Of a stretch of DNA of 64,000 nt, positions 41,625-50,935 are shown in pieces. Location: NCBI RefSeq assembly GCF_003096035.1, contig NZ_CP029186.1, forward strand, positions 316,001-380,000, in the 5' to 3' direction. The notes under the pieces were generated by a model, which ran no database searches, had not been told where the DNA came from, and saw nothing but the letters and a program-made list of their open reading frames with translations. The translations under genes and the position numbers were made by a program. Numbering within the stretch: the stretch's first letter is position 1; each line of letters opens with the position of its first letter. The DNA is from Flavobacterium album (GTDB lineage: Bacteria; Bacteroidota; Bacteroidia; Flavobacteriales; Flavobacteriaceae).

Positions 41625-43382
41625 ATGAAAAAATTAACTGCCCTGCTAATTGTAATTAGCATAACCTCGTTAGTCAATGCCCAGAACATTAAGCAAACGG
41701 AAAGCCAGGTGCATTTTTTCAAGGTATGGAACTATGTAAAATATTACCATCCTGCTGTGGCAGGCGGCAGGATAAATGCCGACACCTTATTTCTGCAAAA
41801 TATTAGTGCCGTTGACCAAATTAAAACAACAGCAGAATTTAATGCTTTTGTAACTTCTTTTCTGGACAAGCTCCCCAAGGCAGAAAATAAAAAGGCGCAG
41901 CAAGGCAAGGCAAAGCTGCTTACCAAAAACCTGGACAATAAATGGTTTACATCGGGCAGGCTCTTTAACAGGCATAATAAAAACAGGCTTACCACCATTT
42001 TTGAACACCGTTATACCGACAGCACCCATCATTACATTCCTGATATTCGCTATAGCGCCGAAATCCCGAATGAGCCTGAATATCCATTTGCGATAAAAGA
42101 AAATATCCCCTATAAATTCCGTATGCTCACCCTGGCTAAAATACAGGGAGCCGTAGATTACCTGTTTCCGCACAAGTACCTGATGGATAAAAATTTTGAC
42201 AGTCTTTTACGGGAGAAACTGCCTTTGGCCGCTGCCTGCAAAACCCGCCAGGAGCATGAGGCCATTTTACTGGAACTGGTAGCCGCATTTGATGACACTC
42301 ACGCTTTCAAATTCATAAAACAGGTGAAATACAGGGAGAAAATCTTCAGGAACAGCTTCTTCCCACCTTTTAAATATGCTGTTTTTGATGACAGGATCAT
42401 TATAACAGAGATCATTCTCCCTGACTATTGCGCTAAAGCGGACATAAAAGTTGGCGACGCTATTGTTAAGGTTAACGGTGAGCCTGTCACTGGTTTAGTG
42501 AACAGGACAGCAAAATGGCTATCTGCTTCTAACCGGCCAACATTAAGGTATTATATTTCAGATTATATCAGAAACCTTGTCTGGCAGTCGGACACTAAAG
42601 ATTTTAGGCTTACTGTTATGCGAAGCGGCATTGAAAGCCCAAAGGTTGTCGAATTTGTATACAACCTTGATACTGCGAATGTGAAACGTATTACCGACTA
42701 TATTAATAATACTGTAAAGGATAAGCGTACCGACAGGAATCTTGATATACTCCCGGGTGATATCGCGTATTTTAAGATTGGTGAAACCTTCCGTTTCATA
42801 GAGACAGTGCCCGATGATAAAGCCTACAGCACAGTGGACAGCTTACTGAACATAGCGGCCCGGCAAAAAGGGATCATACTGGATATGCGCGACTATCCCG
42901 ACTGGGGTGGTTTTGTGTTTACCCTATTTAAAAGTTTTGGCAGGTACCCCAATCGCTTTGCCGACTATTTTGAGATCAATAAAAAAGAGATCGGCACCTT
43001 CATATTAAACAATAAATACGAGACCTATAACCACCCGGATATTAAACCCGATGGCGGTTCGTATACCGGAAAGGTAGTCATTATTGTAAACCCTGAAACT
43101 CTAAGCATGAGCGAATGGAACGTAATGAACCTGCAATGCATTTTTCCGCAAAGCATAACCATAGGGGAACAGTCGGCTGGTGCGGATGGTGATGAAAAAA
43201 TGCTGATGCTTCCGGGAGGCTATAAGATGAATTTCACGGGAAATGCCATATTTTACACTAACGGGACCACTGCCCAACGCAAGGGAGTACGGATCGATAA
43301 ATATATGCCTTCCACACCGGAAAACCTTTTAAACACGACCGATTATTTGCTGGATGAGGCCATCAGGCTCATTAAAGATTAG
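41625..43382 (+). CDS. Secreted S41-family peptidase with PDZ domain
   Basis: 585 residues with a signal peptide ending near LVNAQ. Order: N-terminal helical segment (KVWNYVKYYHPAVAGG, about 30-45, typical of these flavobacterial proteins), a PDZ-like region (AKADIKVGDAIVKVNGEPV), and the S41 core with NPETLSMSEWNVM, whose Ser in the SMSE turn is the likely nucleophile. The CtpA-type Lys is not where expected (GEQSAGADG), so it is closer to the tricorn-like S41 group that uses a His/Ser/Glu arrangement (inference). It probably acts in the periplasm. It interrupts the pdh and cdd-porV-porU genes, on the opposite strand. Confidence 0.85.
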   Translation: MKKLTALLIVISITSLVNAQNIKQTESQVHFFKVWNYVKYYHPAVAGGRINADTLFLQNISAVDQIKTTAEFNAFVTSFLDKLPKAENKKAQQGKAKLLTKNLDNKWFTSGRLFNRHNKNRLTTIFEHRYTDSTHHYIPDIRYSAEIPNEPEYPFAIKENIPYKFRMLTLAKIQGAVDYLFPHKYLMDKNFDSLLREKLPLAAACKTRQEHEAILLELVAAFDDTHAFKFIKQVKYREKIFRNSFFPPFKYAVFDDRIIITEIILPDYCAKADIKVGDAIVKVNGEPVTGLVNRTAKWLSASNRPTLRYYISDYIRNLVWQSDTKDFRLTVMRSGIESPKVVEFVYNLDTANVKRITDYINNTVKDKRTDRNLDILPGDIAYFKIGETFRFIETVPDDKAYSTVDSLLNIAARQKGIILDMRDYPDWGGFVFTLFKSFGRYPNRFADYFEINKKEIGTFILNNKYETYNHPDIKPDGGSYTGKVVIIVNPETLSMSEWNVMNLQCIFPQSITIGEQSAGADGDEKMLMLPGGYKMNFTGNAIFYTNGTTAQRKGVRIDKYMPSTPENLLNTTDYLLDEAIRLIKD

Positions 43383-43425
43383 CTTTACTTTTGTCTATGA
43401 AATAAAGCCAAGATCCGCTGGTCGT

Positions 43426-43908
43426 TTACAAATAATCCTTGTCAAACACCAGCGGCAGCAGGTTTTTTAAGGAATCGGATTTGTATACCTTTCCGGTTTC
43501 GCCCATAAAGTAAATCTCCATCGGCACGTCCTGCTTCATTTCATATTCGGCGAGGGACTGTCGGCAGGCACCACACGGCGGTATCGGGGTATCGACAACT
43601 TTATCATCCGCGGCTGCTGTTATAGCAAGGCTGAGTATCTTAGCATCGGGGTACGCCGCACCGGCATGAAATACCGCTACCCTTTCGGCACAAAGGCCCG
43701 AGGGGTAGGCCGCGTTTTCCTGGTTGGAACCTATTACCACTTCACCGTTATCAAGCTGGATGGCTGCCCCTACGCGAAACCTCGAATAAGGGGCATAGGC
43801 CGTTTTACGCACTGCCAGCGCTTTTTGCATTAGCAGCTGTATCGGTTCAGGCAGGTCGGCTACCGAATCGTAAACTGTAAAGGAGGCGGTTATACTGATT
43901 TTTTCCAT
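43426..43908 (-). CDS. cdd: Cytidine deaminase
   Basis: Zinc enzyme deaminating cytidine to uridine in pyrimidine salvage. The 160-residue product shows CAERVAVF (zinc Cys73, catalytic Glu75) and PCGACRQ (Cys112, Cys115), with YSRFRVGAAI as substrate loop; a normal tetrameric-type Cdd. It starts 3 bp after the porV stop and so is probably co-transcribed with porV, a neighbourhood I recall from other flavobacteria. Confidence 0.96.
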   Translation of the reverse strand: MEKISITASFTVYDSVADLPEPIQLLMQKALAVRKTAYAPYSRFRVGAAIQLDNGEVVIGSNQENAAYPSGLCAERVAVFHAGAAYPDAKILSLAITAAADDKVVDTPIPPCGACRQSLAEYEMKQDVPMEIYFMGETGKVYKSDSLKNLLPLVFDKDYL

Positions 43909-43911
43909 TGA

Positions 43912-45093
43912 CTAATATTCGTCGTAATCGTCGCCAAAGTTAAAGGTAAGCGAGAAACGAAGTGTGTTTTCCAGCGGGTTGCGCACCTGTGAGGCTGAGA
44001 AGAGGTAAGACACGTCCACTTTTACCACGGTGTACTTAAAGCCGGCACCCAGTGAGAAGAATTTACGCGCACCTTTTTGCTGATTTTCGTTAAAGTAACC
44101 CAAACGAAGTGCAAACGAATCCTGGTACAGGTACTCGGCGCCCAGGGAATAGGTAACTTCTTTCAATTCTTCGCTCAGGCCGTCAGGGGCATCGCCAAAA
44201 GATTTAAAGATACCCGAAACCCAGTTGATATCATTGTACTCTTTCCTCGCCTGCTGGTATTCTTCAGAGGTTGTTTCACCATCATGGTTTTTATCAGGAT
44301 CCTGTGGTGTCGGAACCAATAGCTTTGTGATCTCGGCATTCACGCCAAGCTTGTTATATTCATCAAACATAAAATCGAACCCGCCGCCAAGCCTCATGTT
44401 GGCAGGAAGAAAGTTCGAGCTCAATGTTGGGTCGTTATCATAACTGATCTTCGGCCCCAGGTTCTGGAAATTGAAGCCAGCTCTCCAGCGACCGTTAAAA
44501 TCGCTGTACGCCACTTCTTCGGACTGGTAAAAACCCGCAACATCAAAAGCGAAGGTACTTGCCGCCTTTGAATCGCCGCCGCCTGATGCTTCAGGTATCC
44601 TTAAATTGGAACGGATATAGCGTGCAGCTACCGACATGGAGAACTGCTCATCCAGCTTCAGCGCATATGAAAAGTCGACCGCAAGCTCGTTAGGGTTCCG
44701 TGTTACCGGGATCTCATTCGGGTCGCCGGTCTGCCTTAGCTCTATATCGCCCAACCCAAAGTAACGGAGGCTTCCTGCAAAGGCACTCCTTTCGCTAAAC
44801 CTGTTGTAGTAGGTCAGCTGCCCAAGGGAAATATCGTTGGCAATATCAGTAAGATAAGGGGTATAGCCTACGGAAAGACCTTGCGACTTAAGCGCGAACG
44901 CATACTTGGCAGGGTTCCATTGCTGGGAAAAAACATCGGATGATGTGGCAACACCCTGGTCGCCCATCGCCGCTGCCCTGGCATCGGCCGCAATTAACAA
45001 AAACGGGACTCCTGTAGTAATTACCCTGTTACTTTGGGCTTTTGCCAACTGTACACCCAAAAGGCACAAGGCGAATAAGATTATCTTTTTCAT
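43912..45093 (-). CDS. porV: Type IX secretion system outer membrane protein PorV
   Basis: Outer-membrane beta-barrel of the FadL-like type that shuttles T9SS cargo to the PorU sortase. Signal peptide MKKIILFALCLLGVQLAKA, then RVITTGVPFLLIAADARAAAMGDQGVATSSDVFSQQWNPAKYAF, the conserved PorV opening, and a C-terminal barrel strand LENTLRFSLTFNFG. 393 residues. It sits directly downstream of porU and has its own promoter across the porU end. Needed for many type A cargo proteins in Flavobacterium johnsoniae and Porphyromonas gingivalis (established knowledge). Confidence 0.95.
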   Translation of the reverse strand: MKKIILFALCLLGVQLAKAQSNRVITTGVPFLLIAADARAAAMGDQGVATSSDVFSQQWNPAKYAFALKSQGLSVGYTPYLTDIANDISLGQLTYYNRFSERSAFAGSLRYFGLGDIELRQTGDPNEIPVTRNPNELAVDFSYALKLDEQFSMSVAARYIRSNLRIPEASGGGDSKAASTFAFDVAGFYQSEEVAYSDFNGRWRAGFNFQNLGPKISYDNDPTLSSNFLPANMRLGGGFDFMFDEYNKLGVNAEITKLLVPTPQDPDKNHDGETTSEEYQQARKEYNDINWVSGIFKSFGDAPDGLSEELKEVTYSLGAEYLYQDSFALRLGYFNENQQKGARKFFSLGAGFKYTVVKVDVSYLFSASQVRNPLENTLRFSLTFNFGDDYDEY

Positions 45094-45120
45094 TCTTTAT
45101 ATTAAAAATTTTAAAGGGAA

Positions 45121-45149
45121 CAAATATAACGTTTTTTATAGCAATACAA
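45121..45149 (-). promoter_or_regulatory. Promoter of porV overlapping the 3' end of porU
   Basis: Minus strand TTG (45149-45147), 18 nt, then TATATTTG (45128-45121), 27 bp before the porV ATG. It spans the porU stop at 45136, so porV and cdd can be expressed apart from porU. Confidence 0.65.
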
Positions 45150-48100
45150 GTTTTTCATATTTTTCAGCTGTTTTATTTGCCGAAGCCGACCTGACAGTGA
45201 GCTTATATATATACACGCCCTTGCCTATCCGGTCGCCAAAATCATCGCGTCCATCCCACTTGATGTCGCGGCACAAAAAGCCATCGGTAGTCACGGACTG
45301 GTTGATAGTCTTCACGATTTTACCGGTTACCGTAAATACCTGCACCTGCACATCCAGCGGCTCAAATGGCCTGTTGTGGGTAAACCAGAATTCGGTATAG
45401 CTCACAAAAGGGTTCGGGTAGTTGAGCACCTTATCCAGCTTAAGCACATCATCGCCTATCACCACAAACTGGATTTCAGCAGCTACCAGGTTATTATATA
45501 CATCCCACGCCTTAAAGGTAAGGGTATGCAGGCCTTTTTCAAGGTTAACAAATGGGAAACGTACTTTTCCCTGTTTGTAATTATCCATCTCGGTCTCGTA
45601 ATAATCGTTCATCACGAACGGATGGGTTTCGTCACCGTCCAGTATCCCTATTATATCGTGCCCAATGCCGCTTGCGGTGTTGATGCCGTGCTCGTCTTCC
45701 AGAAACGCCAGCAATATTGGCGATGCGTTGGTTATACCACCCGAAATGAAGGACTCATCATTCATGTACAGCCTTAGTTTGGGAGGCGCGGTGTCCGCAG
45801 CAGCATTCGGGTTCACGCCGCCTATCCTTATCATAGTATCGTAACCGTAATGGTCTTCCAGCACATTGTTCTTTTTGGAATAAAAGCTAACACGGCCATT
45901 GCCTACCGGAATGCGGATGTCCCTTGGCACAATGAAGCCGAACTCGAACTGCCCGTTGGTTACTGTTGCATTGCCCCGGAAGATCGTCTCGCCAAGCACC
46001 TTGAAATTCGTTATCTGGCCTTCATTGTCGTTATCCAATGTCGAACGGCTCATCTCCTTATCAAAAACCGTAACCTCAAGCTCTCCGTTATAGTTGCTGA
46101 GCATGCTGCCTCCCTCATCGGTAACGCGCCCGCCTAATTTCACATAGGCCAGTGATTGCAATACATCTGAAGTTGGGCTTAGAGGCTGGTCGTTAACTTC
46201 GGTAAGCACGATCTTTGGCTGAGGGATAGCCATTTTAAGCGCGGGATCCCCTATAAAAGCCACCTGCCTTACCTCTCTTGAAGGCAAAGACTGCTTTGTC
46301 TGCATCAGCGCTTCGGCCATTGTTGGGTATATACCATCGTTAGTAAAGGCATAGAGTTTACCGCAAAAAGTTTTATTGAGGCTGTAAGCCGCCCCAGTAT
46401 AGATAGAACGCGTTGTCGTAACCATGGCTATAGCTCCCCCGGCAGGATTCCAGTAAAGATATTCCCCTACGGTTGGGCGATAAGGGTTGTCAAACTTGGT
46501 GAGCTCGCAAGTTGCGGTTACAAACAATGGATATTTATATTTATTGGTAAGGTTCTGTGCATCTGTTTTTTCAAAAATACGCTCCGAAGCCATACCGTCT
46601 TCGCCCCCATGGCCAAGGTAATTAACCACCAACGCCCCATAGTTGATTGCCCTGATGATCTGTTCCTTTGCTTCCGGGTAGCGCTGCCCACCCGCAGAAG
46701 CTTGCTGCACAAAAGCATCGGAATGTATTTTCCTAACATTTACAAACGGCCTGTTATCATGCAGCAAGTCATATACCAGTTCCATTTGTGGTATAAAAGC
46801 CTGCCCGACATTATCAAGGTCATCGGTTATCATTATATATTCATTGCGCCACCTTCCATACGACTCAGCTGCTTTGTACTCAAACACCTTGTTTACCATC
46901 TCGTCGGCCTGCGTCTTGTCATTTACCAGCATCCTCCCTATCGCGAGGTCTAGCCTGTCGGAACTTCCGCCACCAAAATCCATCCTGCCTTCCGTAGGAT
47001 CCATAAATCCAAAGAAGTCATCGGAAACAAAAGTATTTACCGTACTATAATTATTATCCGGATTAACAGGCACAGGATCAAATGCCTGAAATGAGGGGAC
47101 AATATTGCCGTTATTCGGTATCCGGTCTTTATAATCAAAAGAGGCATCCCCAAAAAGGTTGACATATTTTATTCTTTTGCTGACCGAAGAGGCATTAAAA
47201 TAAATGTATTTGATAAAATTCCGTATGGCTCCTACATCTTGCTTGCCGGATGAAAACTCCTGGTAAATATTCTCGAGGTTTACCACTTTTACATTGAGTC
47301 CGGAATTGGTGCGGTGGTAGCCGGCCAGTTTTTCGGCAGAAGCATTAAGAAATGCCGGTGTCACTATAAGGTAATCCACATCTTCAAAAGCCCCTTGTGC
47401 ATTACGGAATATCGTGCCCTTCAGGTTTTGGTTGGCTACTTTCGGCCTGCCTTCCCTAAGCGGGGTATAATAATCTGACGGGACAAGTGCAATATACTGC
47501 CGCACTTCGCCAAGCGTTGCCTTAAATGCAAACTGGCTTTGCCCTCCATCATTGATTATTTTAGAAGCGTCATATATATTGGTGATATCCCACACTTCTT
47601 TTATTCCCGAGGCATTAGACATATTATATTGTATCACACCAACATTACTGGCGGCATCATTGTACCGGAACCGGAACTGCTTACCATTACCCTGAAGCTT
47701 CCTTTTTGCTTTCAGTATAATATAATCGAGCCAGGCATTAGAACCAGGTACACCGTTGTTATTATAGGCAAGCTTTACCGTTATGGCACCACCGGAGGGG
47801 GTAAAAGTTCCTGTTAGTACTTTCCCATCTACCGCAGCGGCATTTTCCGGGGTAAGGGGTAAACTGATTGTTCCAATTGCCTGATCATTAGCAGTAACTA
47901 CCATTGACGTTGCTGAACCTGAAGCCGCTGCTGCACTAACAATTACAGTAACGGGGCCGCTATCAATATCCTGGATATTAAAATCGAAGCTCTGCTCATT
48001 CTCTACATTAAACTGTTCCCCGTGCCATTTGCGCCCAAGCCTCGCAATATTCACAAGGTCTTTTTCATGATAAAGATATTCGTCAAAATTTGAAGTGATA

Positions 48101-48996
48101 ACATTGGGCGCAGCAGCCGGCAGTCCCTGCGGTGTTATCCTTTTGCCATTGGCGCCGCCGGCAGTAACGTAATAATAGGACTTATCTACAAAAAGGTTGT
48201 TGTGTGTACCGCTTTCGGCATTCCAGTTATCGACACCTTCGGCGTAAAACAGTATGTAATCGCTGCTGCCGAACGATCCGTCTTCTTCCCCTATTACCTC
48301 GATCGCATTCTCGGCAAGGTCCGACGGATATTCTGTTGCATTGAGCAATGGCACCATCCTGCCGCCGTTGCCATATATTTTAATGGTGCGGGGGTCAACG
48401 TTCACATTCATCCCCAGGCTTTGCAGGAAGGAGCGCGTAACTTTATATACTCCGGACTTTTCGACATAAAATCTATACCAGTCGCCTGTTGCAAGTACGG
48501 AATTTTCAATCACGTCGAAATCGGCGCCATCCCTGAAGGCCGAACGCCCAGCGTTGAAACCGAACGAGTAAGTGAATGACTTTACACGCTTGTAGCTGCT
48601 TCCATCCTTAATTATAGGAGAAAGTGTGATCGAGGCATACCACTGGTCACGTGCTTTTGACGAAGCCAGCTTTGCATTAACGGATGCAGGCAGCGCCGTA
48701 GAAAGTGTACCTAGCTGTGCAACAGTCATACTTTCATATACGATATTGGTAATGGTAAGTGAGTTAGGGTCGGCTGCCGCGCTTACCGGGAGGTTGTTCT
48801 GGAAGAAAAGCTGCTTTCTTGAAGAATCATAGCTGGTATTCTCGATCTGGAACTGGGGAATGGATATCTGGGTAGTGCCAATAAGCGACTTTACATTGTC
48901 TGTCCATTCCAAAACCACTTCCCCCCTCTGCTGTCCGAAAGACAACAAAGAACTAAGCAGTACAAAAAATAGTATTCTCTTTTTCATCATTGACAC
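45136..48996 (-). CDS. porU: Type IX secretion system sortase PorU (C25 gingipain-like)
   Basis: Cell-surface sortase that removes the C-terminal signal of T9SS cargo and attaches it to the surface. 1286 residues with a signal peptide (MMKKRILFFVLLSSLLSFG). The caspase-like C25 domain holds catalytic His796 in VVNYLGHGGEDG and Cys830 in LFVTATCELTKFD. The C-terminus carries the signal-domain-like LDKVLNYPNPFVSYTEFWF and ends ANKTAEKYEKLVLL, which in PorU is retained. Divergent from gldJ across about 200 bp. Gene order porU-porV beside gldJ matches F. johnsoniae. Confidence 0.96.
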   Translation of the reverse strand: MSMMKKRILFFVLLSSLLSFGQQRGEVVLEWTDNVKSLIGTTQISIPQFQIENTSYDSSRKQLFFQNNLPVSAAADPNSLTITNIVYESMTVAQLGTLSTALPASVNAKLASSKARDQWYASITLSPIIKDGSSYKRVKSFTYSFGFNAGRSAFRDGADFDVIENSVLATGDWYRFYVEKSGVYKVTRSFLQSLGMNVNVDPRTIKIYGNGGRMVPLLNATEYPSDLAENAIEVIGEEDGSFGSSDYILFYAEGVDNWNAESGTHNNLFVDKSYYYVTAGGANGKRITPQGLPAAAPNVITSNFDEYLYHEKDLVNIARLGRKWHGEQFNVENEQSFDFNIQDIDSGPVTVIVSAAAASGSATSMVVTANDQAIGTISLPLTPENAAAVDGKVLTGTFTPSGGAITVKLAYNNNGVPGSNAWLDYIILKAKRKLQGNGKQFRFRYNDAASNVGVIQYNMSNASGIKEVWDITNIYDASKIINDGGQSQFAFKATLGEVRQYIALVPSDYYTPLREGRPKVANQNLKGTIFRNAQGAFEDVDYLIVTPAFLNASAEKLAGYHRTNSGLNVKVVNLENIYQEFSSGKQDVGAIRNFIKYIYFNASSVSKRIKYVNLFGDASFDYKDRIPNNGNIVPSFQAFDPVPVNPDNNYSTVNTFVSDDFFGFMDPTEGRMDFGGGSSDRLDLAIGRMLVNDKTQADEMVNKVFEYKAAESYGRWRNEYIMITDDLDNVGQAFIPQMELVYDLLHDNRPFVNVRKIHSDAFVQQASAGGQRYPEAKEQIIRAINYGALVVNYLGHGGEDGMASERIFEKTDAQNLTNKYKYPLFVTATCELTKFDNPYRPTVGEYLYWNPAGGAIAMVTTTRSIYTGAAYSLNKTFCGKLYAFTNDGIYPTMAEALMQTKQSLPSREVRQVAFIGDPALKMAIPQPKIVLTEVNDQPLSPTSDVLQSLAYVKLGGRVTDEGGSMLSNYNGELEVTVFDKEMSRSTLDNDNEGQITNFKVLGETIFRGNATVTNGQFEFGFIVPRDIRIPVGNGRVSFYSKKNNVLEDHYGYDTMIRIGGVNPNAAADTAPPKLRLYMNDESFISGGITNASPILLAFLEDEHGINTASGIGHDIIGILDGDETHPFVMNDYYETEMDNYKQGKVRFPFVNLEKGLHTLTFKAWDVYNNLVAAEIQFVVIGDDVLKLDKVLNYPNPFVSYTEFWFTHNRPFEPLDVQVQVFTVTGKIVKTINQSVTTDGFLCRDIKWDGRDDFGDRIGKGVYIYKLTVRSASANKTAEKYEKLVLL

Positions 48997-49192
48997 AACG
49001 CAGATAGCAGCAATATATTACTGCATCGGTAATTTTTTTTATACAATCTACCTGCAATATTACTTTAAAAAGCCCGTTATTGAAAAAGACATTTAACTTA
49101 ATTTTGGAATTTAATTAAAAATTTTCAAAACGTGTTGCGGTTTAATGGTTAATTATTATATTGCGCCACGAAATTTATTTACCTACAGAAAG

Positions 49193-50869
49193 ATGAAAGT
49201 TAACAAAATCACGGCTTTAAAATTGTTAATCGCATTGGCGATAACTGTTGGTTTTACCGGATGCAGCAAGAAAGGTAACAGCGGTAACACTTCCACTGCT
49301 ACGGGTTGGAAGATCAACGACAAGAAAGGTGGTTTCCAGCACAACTCCAAGTACAAACAGCAGGAAGCTGCTCCCGGACTTGTAGAAGTAGAAGGAGGAA
49401 CGTTTACCATGGGCAGGGTTCAGGATGATGTTATGCATGATTGGAACAACACTCCAACGCAACAGCACGTCCAGTCTTTCTATATGGATGAGACTGAGGT
49501 TACCAATGTAATGTACATGGAATACCTTGACTGGTTGAAGAGGGTTTTCCCTCCAACTGAAGAAAACTATAAAAACATCTATGTAGGTGCACTTCCTGAT
49601 ACACTGGTATGGAGGAGCGCCCTTGGATATAATGAAACTATGACCAACAACTACCTGAGGCACCCGGCATACAGCAACTACCCTGTTGTAGGCGTTAACT
49701 GGATCCAGGCTGTTGAGTTTAGCAAATGGAGGACAGACCGCGTTAACGAGGCTGTTCTTGAAAAAGAAGGCTACCTTAAAAGGGATGCCAAAGTTACTGA
49801 CGTAAATGCAGAAACTACTTTCAGCACTGAGTCATACCTTGAAAGCCCTACTAAAAGTATGGGTGGCAACGAGGAGATCGTGCTAAAAGGGCCAAGGAAC
49901 AAACTGGCTTCTAAAGAAGGCGCTACCAACGTATATGCACAAAGGACTTCAGGGCTTATCCTTCCTGAGTACAGGCTTCCAACCGAGGCTGAGTGGGAAT
50001 ATGCTGCCGTTGCACTTGTAGGTAACCGTGAGTACAACCTGTACAGGGGTAACAAAAAATATCCTTGGAAAGGCCAATACACCCGTAACTCAAAACGCCA
50101 GTCTAAAGGTGACCAGCTTGCTAACTTTAAGCAAGGTAAAGGTGACTACGGCGGAATTGCAGGATGGTCTGATGACAATGCAGATATCACTGCTCCGGCT
50201 AAATCATATCCGCCAAACGATTTCGGCCTTTATGACATGGCAGGAAACGTTGCAGAATGGGTAGCTGACGTTTACCGTCCTATCGTAGATGATGAAGCAA
50301 ACGACTTCAACTACTACAGGGGTAACGTTTACATGAAAAACAAAATAGGCGAAGACGGAAGGGCTGAGCTTGTAACTTCTGAAACTATCGAATATGATAC
50401 GCTTTCTAACGGAAGGATACAGTACAGGAACCTGCCAGGCCAGATTGCCCAGACTCAGGTAACCTCTGAAGATACTTACCTAAGGCAGAACTATACCAAA
50501 TCTGACAACAGGAACTTCAGGGATGGTGACAGGCAGTCTACACGTTACTTTGATTTCGGAGCTTCCGAAGAAGAAGCCACAGCAGCAACTAAAGATGCCG
50601 AAAGGATGTACCATTCTCCAAAGCACCTTGTGTCAAAAGACAGCCTTGGCAACATGGTAAGGGCTTATGACAAGTCTTCAAAAAGGACTACGCTTATCAA
50701 CGATAACGTAAGGGTATACAAAGGTGGCTCATGGAGAGACCGTGCTTACTGGCTCGACCCTGCACAAAGGAGGTACTTCCCTCAGGATATGGCAACAGAC
50801 TATATTGGTTTCCGTTGCGCAATGTCTAAAGTAGGCCCTAAATCAAGCAAAAAGTCAGCAAGAAACTAA
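49193..50869 (+). CDS. gldJ: Gliding motility lipoprotein GldJ
   Basis: Outer-membrane lipoprotein needed for gliding and T9SS function in Flavobacterium; it stabilises GldK. Start at ATG 49193 gives MKVNKITALKLLIALAITVGFTGC with lipid-acceptor Cys24; the extension to 49145 would bury the signal and is rejected. The rest is a formylglycine-generating-enzyme-like (SUMF1) fold: VEGGTFTMGRVQDDV, YMDETEVTNVMYMEYL, RLPTEAEWEYAA, YDMAGNVAEWVAD, YKGGSWRDRAYWLDPAQRR and IGFRCAMS. 558 residues, typical. The C-terminal basic tail (SSKKSARN) lies where truncations in F. johnsoniae block gliding (recalled literature). Confidence 0.96.
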   Translation: MKVNKITALKLLIALAITVGFTGCSKKGNSGNTSTATGWKINDKKGGFQHNSKYKQQEAAPGLVEVEGGTFTMGRVQDDVMHDWNNTPTQQHVQSFYMDETEVTNVMYMEYLDWLKRVFPPTEENYKNIYVGALPDTLVWRSALGYNETMTNNYLRHPAYSNYPVVGVNWIQAVEFSKWRTDRVNEAVLEKEGYLKRDAKVTDVNAETTFSTESYLESPTKSMGGNEEIVLKGPRNKLASKEGATNVYAQRTSGLILPEYRLPTEAEWEYAAVALVGNREYNLYRGNKKYPWKGQYTRNSKRQSKGDQLANFKQGKGDYGGIAGWSDDNADITAPAKSYPPNDFGLYDMAGNVAEWVADVYRPIVDDEANDFNYYRGNVYMKNKIGEDGRAELVTSETIEYDTLSNGRIQYRNLPGQIAQTQVTSEDTYLRQNYTKSDNRNFRDGDRQSTRYFDFGASEEEATAATKDAERMYHSPKHLVSKDSLGNMVRAYDKSSKRTTLINDNVRVYKGGSWRDRAYWLDPAQRRYFPQDMATDYIGFRCAMSKVGPKSSKKSARN

Positions 50870-50891
50870 ACCAGTTTTTATAACAGAATAC

Positions 50892-50925
50892 AATAAAAGC
50901 CCTATCTTAGGGCTTTTATTTTTTT
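50892..50925 (+). terminator. Terminator between gldJ and murF
   Basis: A 13-bp stem, AATAAAAGCCCTA with its complement, 3-nt loop, then a T run. It ends 10 bp before the murF start. Confidence 0.9.
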
Positions 50926-50935
50926 ATATACTCAT

